A stretch of DNA of 24,333 nt, from the NCBI GenBank assembly GCA_964489055.1, contig CAZAXF010000044.1:1-24333 (forward strand), in the 5' to 3' direction. A program made the position numbers and the translations under genes. Below are positions 15,017-21,675 of the stretch, piece by piece. How positions within the stretch are numbered: position 1 is the stretch's first letter; each line of letters opens with the position of its first letter. Source of the DNA: 66-474 sp964489055 (GTDB lineage Bacteria; Pseudomonadota; Gammaproteobacteria; Xanthomonadales; Rhodanobacteraceae). Below the pieces are notes generated by a model, which made no database searches, had not been told where the DNA came from, and saw only the letters and a program-made list of their open reading frames with translations.

Positions 15017-16159
15017 TCATCCCCTCGCACCGGCAACCGACTTGTCAGATCGCGAGGTCGTGCGTGTCGACGTACGCCGCGCGGGAGTGGCACTCGCTGG
15101 ATCGCGTTGCATGCTCCGGCCATCACGTGATTGCCCGGCAGAGTGGTGCGCCTTGCTGGCCGCGTGCGGATGCACGGTCAGGGTTGCAGTCATGCCCGCG
15201 GCGAGAATCACCCCCTTCGGCAATGATGCGGTGTCGATCGCGACGCGCACCGGCAGGCGCTGGGCCAGGCGCACCCAGTCGAAGGTCGGGTTGACGTTGG
15301 CCAGCAGGTCACTGCCGGTGGGATTGTCGTTGTCGGTGATACCGCGTGCGATTCCGGTAATGGTTCCCTCGAGGTGCACACCACCGGCCATCAGGCGGAT
15401 ATCGACAGGGTCGCCGACGCGCAGGCTCGGCAGTTTGGTTTCCTCAAAATAGCCGTAAATGTAGAAACTGTGGCTGTCGATCAGCGCCAATTGTGCGACA
15501 CCGGTGTGCGCGTAGTCGCCGACCCGTACCTTGAGGTTGGTGACGTAACCGTCAGCGGGTGCACGCACCTGCGTACGCTGCAGATCAAGCTTCGCGACGG
15601 CCACTTGCACGTCGGCCTGCTGGACGGCTGCGGCCGTTTCCTCGGCCGCCGCGCCCGCCTGGCCCAGCGAAGCCTTCGCGGCACGCAGCGAAGCGGCTGC
15701 GTTGTTGGCGGTATCGACCGCGTTCTGGCGAGCCTCGGCGGAGAGATACCGGGCCGTGGCCTTTTCAGTGCGCCGTTTCGCCTGGGCCTCGAGCATCTGG
15801 TATTCACTCTGGTGCCCTGCGACCGTGGCCTTGGCCGCACGCACTGCTGCGGATGCCGCGCGCGCACTGGCCTCGGCTGCAGCGAGGTTGGCCCGGGCTT
15901 GCGCAAGCGCCAGCTTGAAGCGCGCGCGGTCGATCACGAACAGCACGTCGCCCTTGTGCACGAACTGGTTGTCCTTGACCGGCACCTCGGTGACCAGACC
16001 GGATACGTCAGGCGCCACCTGCACGACGTCGGCCCGGATGCGCCCGTCACGGGTCCACGGTGAATACAGGTAATGCACCCAGAGCAGCCGTCCCAACACT
16101 ACCGCCACGACCAGTACCACGGCGGTGAAGAGGAAACGCAGGATGGTGGTCTTGTTCAC
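15017..16159 (-). CDS. HlyD/EmrA-type periplasmic adaptor (membrane fusion) protein
   Basis: 380 residues. One N-terminal membrane anchor (about 7-28) is followed by a lipoyl-like half (VAPDVSGLVTEVPVKDNQFV). A long Ala-rich coiled-coil hairpin comes next, then the second lipoyl half (APADGYVTNLKVRVGDYAHTG) and a beta-barrel domain. It matches the AaeA/EmrA branch of membrane fusion proteins that link an inner-membrane pump to an outer-membrane channel. The start is GTG 16159-16157 with GGAG upstream, 15 bp after the DUF1656 gene stop. The C-terminal ~45 residues are Ser/Arg/Thr-rich, not family-like and probably disordered. Substrate perhaps aromatic acids, by analogy with AaeAB. Confidence 0.9.
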   Translation of the reverse strand: MNKTTILRFLFTAVVLVVAVVLGRLLWVHYLYSPWTRDGRIRADVVQVAPDVSGLVTEVPVKDNQFVHKGDVLFVIDRARFKLALAQARANLAAAEASARAASAAVRAAKATVAGHQSEYQMLEAQAKRRTEKATARYLSAEARQNAVDTANNAAASLRAAKASLGQAGAAAEETAAAVQQADVQVAVAKLDLQRTQVRAPADGYVTNLKVRVGDYAHTGVAQLALIDSHSFYIYGYFEETKLPSLRVGDPVDIRLMAGGVHLEGTITGIARGITDNDNPTGSDLLANVNPTFDWVRLAQRLPVRVAIDTASLPKGVILAAGMTATLTVHPHAASKAHHSAGQSRDGRSMQRDPASATPARRTSTRTTSRSDKSVAGARG

Positions 16160-16174
16160 GGGTGCACTCCGGCG

Positions 16175-16375
16175 TCAGCGCAGCAGCAACAACCCGGCTG
16201 CCGCGAACAGGCAGGCGAACAGGGCGAGGCGAAACAACGGTGGGTGCCACACATGGCGGTACAGGCCCCAGCGCCCGGTCACGGTATCGATGAACCACAT
16301 CAACGCGCCGCACGCGATGAAGATCAGCAGCAGCGTCGGTACGAGCGTCCCTGCGATGGCAATCTCAGGCGGCAT
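16175..16375 (-). CDS. DUF1656 (AaeX-like) small membrane protein
   Basis: 66 residues with two hydrophobic segments (about 9-29 and 46-65) and the short loop WGLYRHVWHPPLFRLALF, the pattern of DUF1656/AaeX. In enterobacteria the equivalent aaeX sits in the aaeXAB efflux operon; its own function is unknown. It overlaps the end of the FUSC gene by 11 bp and precedes the HlyD-type gene by 15 bp, so translation is likely coupled. ATG 16375. Confidence 0.9.
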   Translation of the reverse strand: MPPEIAIAGTLVPTLLLIFIACGALMWFIDTVTGRWGLYRHVWHPPLFRLALFACLFAAAGLLLLR

Positions 16376-18482
16376 CGGGGGCCTCCCGGTCGGCCCGTAT
16401 CAGGGGCGCAATTGGTGATTCCTGATCGCGCAGGACATTGTGCAACTGCCACAGGTAGGGAAGCAGCGCCTGACCGGCAGCGCCAGCGTGCGTGCAGCCG
16501 TCGATCGCCGCATGGACGGCGTCATCGGCAAGGTGCCACCGCCCGGCGTCGGGCGTACGGAACAGATGTCCCACGGCGCGGACGGCGTCCAGTGCCAGGT
16601 CGCGCAGTTCGTGCTGCAGGGAAATGCCATGGACCGCGTGGCGCAGGTCGATCACCGCACGGCCGCATTCGTTGACGCTGAGCGCCCACGCGAGCATGGT
16701 ACGCGATTCGGCGCTGTCCGGGCGCGTGTTGGTGATGATCTGGTAGAACAGGTCACGGCTGATGCTGTCGAAGCGCGATGCCAGTCCATCCAATGAGTTC
16801 TCGGCGGCCAGCGCCACCTGCCCACGCAGCCGGACCAGCTGTCGTTCACGCTGCCAGCGACTGCCGGTGACGCGCGGGACGAACACGAATGCCACCACGG
16901 CCAGCGCGACGCCTGCCGAGAGTGCGATGGCGCCGTTGATCGCGGCGAGTGGGTCGTACACCATCGGGTTTTGCAGCGCGAGCACGATCAACAGCCCGAT
17001 GGTGTAGCCGCTGCCGACGACGATCAGCCTGGGGCGGGTGACCAGATAGGCCCCGACCGCGAGAAATGGCGCGGTGGCGAGGATCACCATCAGGAACGTC
17101 GTGCTGTCGGGAAGCCACACGAACCGCACGAACAGCGCGACCAGCATGCCTGCGATATAGCCCATCAGCATGTTGCTGGCGCGCGCCATCGGGTTGGGCG
17201 AGGCGGCCAGCAGGCCGCTGATTATGGTGGCCAACAGCACCGCATCGCCGCCCTGCGGCCAGGCGCTGGCGAGCCAGAAGGCACTCAGCGCGCTCATCGT
17301 GAGAAACGTGCGCAACACCGCGATGCCCGCCGCAGGCAAGTCGTTGCCGCGCCGGAACTGAACCCGCTCGATGCCGCGGGTCAGCTCGCCCGCGCGCAAT
17401 GCGCCCTGCAGGCTGACGAAACCGTGCAGCTCGGCAGCGAATCGCTGCAGCAGGAGCGCGCCAGTGTCGAATTCCATCCGGTCGACAGGATCGGCAAAAC
17501 CGGGTGCCGTCTCGTTGATCCGCGCGCGCAACCCATTGCCCCACGCCGCCACGCGTGGTGCGAGGGTTTTCGGGTCGTGGCGTTGTTCCGGTGACGGCGA
17601 CAACGCGTCGCCCAATGGCTCATACAACGCCGCGAGTTCCGCCGCGACGTGCCCGCGACCGTTGTTCCGTAGCCGGGCCACCAGGCGATACAGCGACTGC
17701 AGGCGGGTAGCGAGTGCCATGTAGCGCTGGTTCAACGCCCGCATGTCGCGGCTGCGTGCGCGTGCGTCCGGGTCTTCGAAGATCACCGACGCACGCAGGT
17801 TCTCGAGTTCGACCGCCGAACGCACAAACTGCAAGTGCGCACGTTCGTTGGCTGCCGACGCGACGCTGCCATGGCTGCTGTCGCGCAGGAAGTCGATCAG
17901 GTGCGCGAACTGGGCACGGGCGTTCCGGCGCAACACCGGACGCAGCCGTTCGGGAAAGACCGCGTCGCTGACGACGCCTGCAACGACGATCGCGAGCATC
18001 ACTTCGCTGACCCGCATCACCGCCGAGTGGAAGATCGCGCCCGGATCGCCGATTGCGGGCAACACCACGATCACCGCGGTGTAGCCGGCCAGCACGAAAC
18101 CGTAGGCCATGAAGTTGCGGTAGAAGGTCGCGCCGCCCGCACACAGTCCCACCCACAGCGATATGCACAACAGGAACAACACGCGCTGCTGGGGAAACGC
18201 ACACATCGCCAGTACGCCGAACACGCTGCCGCACAAGGTGCCCAGCGTGCGGTAGAAGCTTTTTGCGAGCACGGTACCGGTGCTCGGACGCATCACGACC
18301 CCGGCGGTAATCATCGCGGTGGCGGGCTCCTCGAGGTGCAACCACATCGCGAGCCACGCGGTCACGTAGAACACCACCAGTGCCTTGGCGACGAACAGCC
18401 ACGCACGGCCTTCGCCGGCAAACGCTTCCGCGAAGGCCGGCCAGGGTGCGGTCGAGGGGATTCCGGACAGTGTCGCAGCCAT
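16365..18482 (-). CDS. FUSC family inner-membrane transporter (AaeB-like)
   Basis: 705 residues with the FUSC (fusaric acid resistance) architecture. An N-terminal block of about six membrane segments (residues ~28-170, including EEPATAMITAGVVMRPSTGT and the Gly-rich GATFYRNFMAYGF) is followed by a long soluble helical region (~170-370). A second set of membrane segments comes at about 375-525, then a C-terminal cytoplasmic region. Family members export aromatic carboxylic acids and similar toxic compounds, working with a HlyD-type adaptor. The next two genes on this strand, DUF1656 and HlyD, complete the usual set; no outer-membrane factor is in the window. ATG 18482; ribosome site weak. Confidence 0.92.
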   Translation of the reverse strand: MAATLSGIPSTAPWPAFAEAFAGEGRAWLFVAKALVVFYVTAWLAMWLHLEEPATAMITAGVVMRPSTGTVLAKSFYRTLGTLCGSVFGVLAMCAFPQQRVLFLLCISLWVGLCAGGATFYRNFMAYGFVLAGYTAVIVVLPAIGDPGAIFHSAVMRVSEVMLAIVVAGVVSDAVFPERLRPVLRRNARAQFAHLIDFLRDSSHGSVASAANERAHLQFVRSAVELENLRASVIFEDPDARARSRDMRALNQRYMALATRLQSLYRLVARLRNNGRGHVAAELAALYEPLGDALSPSPEQRHDPKTLAPRVAAWGNGLRARINETAPGFADPVDRMEFDTGALLLQRFAAELHGFVSLQGALRAGELTRGIERVQFRRGNDLPAAGIAVLRTFLTMSALSAFWLASAWPQGGDAVLLATIISGLLAASPNPMARASNMLMGYIAGMLVALFVRFVWLPDSTTFLMVILATAPFLAVGAYLVTRPRLIVVGSGYTIGLLIVLALQNPMVYDPLAAINGAIALSAGVALAVVAFVFVPRVTGSRWQRERQLVRLRGQVALAAENSLDGLASRFDSISRDLFYQIITNTRPDSAESRTMLAWALSVNECGRAVIDLRHAVHGISLQHELRDLALDAVRAVGHLFRTPDAGRWHLADDAVHAAIDGCTHAGAAGQALLPYLWQLHNVLRDQESPIAPLIRADREAPDAA

Positions 18483-18729
18483 GGTGTGTCAGCAACGTAC
18501 CAGTGCTGGAAGACACGTAGGATACGGCTTCAGGCGCGGCACGTGCCATTTGCCCGGGTTGCCTTGGGCAGGATGGCATGCGCGGCAACCGCAGGCGGGT
18601 CGTGGATCGACCACGGAATGCGCGCGCTGGTGCCGGTTGGCAATTGGCGATTGGCGATGAATTTGGGGGACTCCGCGGGCGGAGGCCCGTGCTCCGTTCA
18701 GCCGCGTTGCGCGGCCGCGTGCGCTGCGC
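18483..18729. other. Intergenic region upstream of FUSC
   Basis: About 250 bp with no recognised gene. It must hold the promoter of the FUSC efflux operon on the minus strand, though no clear -35/-10 is seen. A short TTGGCAATTGGCGATTGGCGA repeat-like stretch is at about 18637-18657. Confidence 0.5.
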
Positions 18730-19065
18730 GGGAGTCCAGCCGGTTGTTCGATGAAGCCGAACGCGTGCTGTTTTGCTCGGACCTGTTGCTGCAGCACGGC
18801 GGGCGGCCCGCCGTTGCCGAAGATGTGCTGGAATGCGCGTTGCATGATTTCGCGGCCGGCCAGCAGGGCCCGGTCCGCGATTCGATACCCCGCACCCGCG
18901 ATACGCCTGCGGTCCTCGCCCGGTTGCCAGCCCTGGAGCCGCAGGTGCTCGCGATCATGCACGGCGGCTGCTTCCGGGGCGATGGCGGCGCGGTGATGCG
19001 CGGCTTTGCGCAGGGGCTGGAGCAGGTCACCCGCCGGCCGGTTTGATGGCGGCGGGCCGTTGCGA
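18730..19065 (+). pseudogene. Duplicated 3' fragment of the MBL-fold gene
   Basis: This segment aligns without gaps to 8158-8493 (constant offset 10572), with roughly 27 mismatches by eye over 336 bp. It encodes the last ~105 residues of the MBL protein, in frame from ESSRLFDEAERV to TRRPV and the same TGA stop at 19046, then about 19 bp of shared 3' flank. It keeps FCSDL and IMHGG but lacks the N-terminal HxExD metal site, so it cannot be a complete hydrolase. About 14 of the changes alter the protein, which suggests relaxed constraint. An in-frame ATG at 18657 could give a 129-residue product, but has no ribosome site. The shared flank ends at the metY -35 box. Confidence 0.85.
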
Positions 19066-19088
19066 CGCACCGGGCTTGTCGCTATACT
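19060..19088 (+). promoter_or_regulatory. metY promoter (sigma70, GC-rich discriminator)
   Basis: TTGCGA (19060-19065), a 17-bp spacer, then TATACT (19083-19088): a strong sigma70 pair. Just after is GGGCG, a GC-rich discriminator typical of stable-RNA promoters under stringent control. The tRNA begins 14 nt past the -10. Confidence 0.8.
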
Positions 19089-19101
19089 GGGCGTTCCCTG
19101 T

Positions 19102-19178
19102 TGCGGGGTGGAGCAGTCTGGCAGCTCGTCGGGCTCATAACCCGAAGGTCGCAGGTTCAAATCCTGCCCCCGCTACCA
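19102..19178 (+). tRNA. metY: Initiator tRNA-fMet (CAU)
   Basis: 77 nt with encoded CCA. The anticodon loop is CTCATAA; the anticodon stem carries the three G-C pairs (GGG/CCC) and the D stem the A11-U24 pair (GAGC/GCTC) that mark bacterial initiators. The T arm is GCAGG-TTCAAAT-CCTGC. The acceptor stem pairs from 2-71 on; at 1-72 it has T and T, an unpaired end in place of the C-A mismatch of E. coli. Its place before rimP-nusA-infB matches E. coli metY. Confidence 0.95.
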
Positions 19179-19185
19179 GTTTTTG

Positions 19186-19210
19186 TCGGGTTGCCCCTCG
19201 GGGCGCCCGA
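19186..19210 (+). other. Hairpin in the metY-rimP spacer
   Basis: TCGGG-TT-GCCCC-TC-GGGGC-G-CCCGA folds as two stacked 5-bp stems around a small internal bulge. It lies 8 nt past the tRNA and could help 3' processing or stop transcription with the next hairpin. Confidence 0.4.
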
Positions 19211-19263
19211 TCCGCAGGATGCGGAACGCCGACTACGGGAAGCAAAAACGGCGACCTTATGGA

Positions 19264-19292
19264 ATGGGCCTCGTGCCCATTTTTTGTTTTTT
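19264..19292 (+). terminator. Rho-independent terminator/attenuator between metY and rimP
   Basis: ATGGGC (19264-19269), loop CTCGT, GCCCAT (19275-19280), then T6-G-T6. It looks like a good intrinsic terminator after the tRNA and directly before the rimP ribosome site. Since rimP-nusA-infB have no other clear promoter here, it is more likely a partial stop, read through part of the time, as known for the E. coli operon. Confidence 0.8.
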
Positions 19293-19318
19293 GCAGGCCG
19301 CCCTGGAGGATGCTCGGA

Positions 19319-19870
19319 GTGGATGCCAATGCGCTTGCGCTACGCATGGCACCGGCCCTGGCGGAGCTGGGGCTGGAATGCCTCGGCGTGGAATGGAGCG
19401 CGCACCGGGACGGCGGCCTGCTGCGTGTGTACATCGACAGGCTGGAAGGAGCCGGCGAGGAGGCCGGTTCGGTGGACGTGGACGATTGCGAGGCGGCCAG
19501 CCGCGAAATTTCCGCCCTGATGGACGTGGACGATCCGATCCCGGGCCACTACGTGCTGGAGGTTTCTTCCCCGGGACTGGAACGCCCGCTGTTCAACGCC
19601 GCGCAGTTTGCGCGCTTCGTCGGCGCCGAGGTCAAGGCGACGTTGAAGCTGCCGCGCGATGGACGCCGCCGCCTGCGCGGAACGATCGCGTCGGTCGACG
19701 GGTCAAGTATCGGCCTGGACGTCGACGGCAATCGCGTGACCCTGGCCGAGGATGAAATCGAGAGTGCGCACCTGGTGCCCGATTGGAACGCGCTGGGTTA
19801 CGCACCAAAACCGAAGCCCGGCAAGGGCCGTGCGAAAAAGGCGAAGCCGGCACGCAAACGCAGGCACTGA
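19319..19870 (+). CDS. rimP: Ribosome maturation factor RimP
   Basis: 183 residues, a 30S assembly factor needed for late 16S/30S maturation. N-terminal domain: ALAELGLECLGVEW, LLRVYIDR, VDDCEAASREISALMDVDDPI; then YVLEVSSPGLERPLF, the best-conserved RimP motif. An SH3-like C-terminal domain (LKLPRDGRRRLRGTI...VDGNRVTL) and the IESAHLVPDWNALG ending follow, with a Lys/Arg-rich tail. The start is GTG 19319: GGAGG (19305-19309) lies 9 nt before it, while ATG 19310 touches the same GGAGG and is too close. First gene after the attenuator; nusA follows in 146 bp. Confidence 0.93.
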   Translation: MDANALALRMAPALAELGLECLGVEWSAHRDGGLLRVYIDRLEGAGEEAGSVDVDDCEAASREISALMDVDDPIPGHYVLEVSSPGLERPLFNAAQFARFVGAEVKATLKLPRDGRRRLRGTIASVDGSSIGLDVDGNRVTLAEDEIESAHLVPDWNALGYAPKPKPGKGRAKKAKPARKRRH

Positions 19871-20016
19871 GCTTCGGACAATCAAAGACACCAGGTTCCG
19901 GGTGTCGCGACAGGTTGAGACCCGGCACCGCAACACGAGAGGACTTCGGCATGGGCCGGACGGCAAGTGAAAAAGAACGGAGCACGCAACCGGGCGGCTC
20001 CGACGGAGCAAAACAG

Positions 20017-21525
20017 ATGAATCGCGACTTGTTGATGATCGTTGATACCGTGGCGGCCGAAAAGGCCGTGCCGCGCGACGTGATTTTCGGTGCGCTGGAA
20101 GCCGCGCTGGCCACGGCGGCCAAGAAGCGCTACCCCGAGGAAGAGCCCGATATCCGCGTCAGCATCGACCAGGAAACCGGCGAATACGAAACCTTCCGCC
20201 GCTGGGAAGTGATCGCCGACGACGGCGAGATGGAGTCGCCGGACTGGCAGTTGCGCCTGATGGACGCGGTCGACGAGCGCCCCGGCGCCGAGGTCGGCGA
20301 GTACATCGAGGAGCAGATCGAAAACCCGGAATTCGGGCGCATCACCGCGCAGGCGGCCAAGCAGGTCATCGTGCAGCGCATCCGCGAGGCTGAACGCGCG
20401 CAGGTGGTCGAAGCCTGGAAGGACCGCGTGGGCGAGCTGATCAACGGCGTGGCCAAGCGGGTCGAGCGCGGCAACATCCACCTCGACCTTGGCGGCAACG
20501 CCGAGGCGTTCATCCCGCGCGACAAGGCCATCCCGCGCGAGGCGGTGCGCGTGGGTGACCGCGTGCGCGGCTACCTGTACGAGGTGCGCTCCGAGCCACG
20601 CGGGCCGCAGTTGTTCGTCTCGCGCACGGCGCCGGAATTCATGATGGAGCTGTTCAAGCTGGAAGTGCCGGAAGTCGGCCAGGGCATCGTCGAGATCCGC
20701 GCCTGCGCCCGCGACGCCGGCGACCGCGCCAAGATCGCGGTCGAGGCGCACGACAAGCGCACCGACCCGATCGGCGCGTGCATCGGCATGCGCGGCTCGC
20801 GGGTGCAGGCGGTGTCGAACGAACTCAACGGCGAGCGCATCGACATCGTGCTGTGGAACGATGCCCCGGCGCAGTTCGTGATCAACGCCATGGCGCCGGC
20901 CGAGGTGCAGTCGATCATCGTCGACGAGGACAAGCGCTCGATGGACATCGCCGTCGCCGAGGACAAGCTTTCCCAGGCGATCGGCCGCGGCGGCCAGAAC
21001 GTGCGCCTGGCCAGCAAGCTGACCGGGTGGGACCTCAAGGTGATGACCCAGGACCAGGTCGCCGCCAAGAGCGAGGCCGAGCAGGAAGCCGCGCGGCAGC
21101 TTTTCATGGAAAAACTCGAGGTCGACCAGGAGATCGCCAACATCCTGGTGCAGGAAGGCTTCTCGACCGTCGAGGAAATCGCCTACGTGCCGACCGGCGA
21201 ACTGCTGGCGGTGGAGGGCTTCGACGAGGACATCGTCGAGGAACTGCGCTCGCGCGCCAAGGACGCGCTGCTGACCGAGGCGCTGGCGGTCGAGGAGGAT
21301 CTCGACGAACACGCGCCTTCCGAGGAACTGCTGGCGCTGGAGGGAATGGACGAGGAAACCGCGTACGCACTGGCGGCGCGCGAAATCGTCACGCTGGACG
21401 ACCTTGCCGACCAGGCCGTGGACGACCTGATCGACATGGAAAACATGGACGAGGAACGCGCCGCGGCGCTGATCATGGCCGCGCGCGCACCGATGATCGC
21501 CCAGCTTGAACAGCAGGATGGCTGA
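20017..21525 (+). CDS. nusA: Transcription termination/antitermination protein NusA
   Basis: 502 residues, full length. Order: N-terminal RNA polymerase-binding domain (MNRDLLMIVDTVAAEKAVPR onward), S1 domain (~135-200; NGVAKRVERGNIHLDLG), KH1 and KH2 (GACIGMRGSRVQAV; GRGGQNVRLASKL), then two acidic C-terminal repeats (~360-495). The first repeat is EIANILVQEGFSTVEEIAYV; the second is around ALAAREIVTLDDLADQ. The acidic repeats bind alpha-CTD in E. coli-type NusA. It controls pausing, termination and antitermination. ATG 20017 with GGAG 9 nt upstream; an upstream in-frame ATG at 19951 is not family-like. Likely co-transcribed with rimP and infB; NusA represses its own operon in E. coli. Confidence 0.96.
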   Translation: MNRDLLMIVDTVAAEKAVPRDVIFGALEAALATAAKKRYPEEEPDIRVSIDQETGEYETFRRWEVIADDGEMESPDWQLRLMDAVDERPGAEVGEYIEEQIENPEFGRITAQAAKQVIVQRIREAERAQVVEAWKDRVGELINGVAKRVERGNIHLDLGGNAEAFIPRDKAIPREAVRVGDRVRGYLYEVRSEPRGPQLFVSRTAPEFMMELFKLEVPEVGQGIVEIRACARDAGDRAKIAVEAHDKRTDPIGACIGMRGSRVQAVSNELNGERIDIVLWNDAPAQFVINAMAPAEVQSIIVDEDKRSMDIAVAEDKLSQAIGRGGQNVRLASKLTGWDLKVMTQDQVAAKSEAEQEAARQLFMEKLEVDQEIANILVQEGFSTVEEIAYVPTGELLAVEGFDEDIVEELRSRAKDALLTEALAVEEDLDEHAPSEELLALEGMDEETAYALAAREIVTLDDLADQAVDDLIDMENMDEERAAALIMAARAPMIAQLEQQDG

Positions 21526-21590
21526 ACGGGCACGGCCGGGCGGTACCGGCCGGTCCCGATCCGGCGGCTGCGGCCGTCGGCGAAGTTGAT

Positions 21591-21618
21591 CGCCACGCGG
21601 CCCCGGGCCGTCGTGGCG
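21591..21618 (+). other. Strong hairpin between nusA and infB
   Basis: CGCCACG (21591-21597) pairs with CGTGGCG (21612-21618); inside, CGGCC and GGCCG pair with one bulged T. No T-run follows, so it is not an intrinsic terminator. It may be a processing site between nusA and infB messages. Confidence 0.5.
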
Positions 21619-21675
21619 AACCCGTGGTGATGCGTTGCACGCCCGGGACCAAGCATGCAAAAGAGGTACGACAAG

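Noticed and set aside
18657..19046. A functional 129-residue protein from the MBL fragment
   Set aside because: No ribosome site, half of the metal site is absent, and many changes alter the protein; kept as a pseudogene.
19310..19318. ATG at 19310 as the rimP start
   Set aside because: GGAGG directly abuts it; GTG 19319 has proper spacing and gives a family-like N-terminus.
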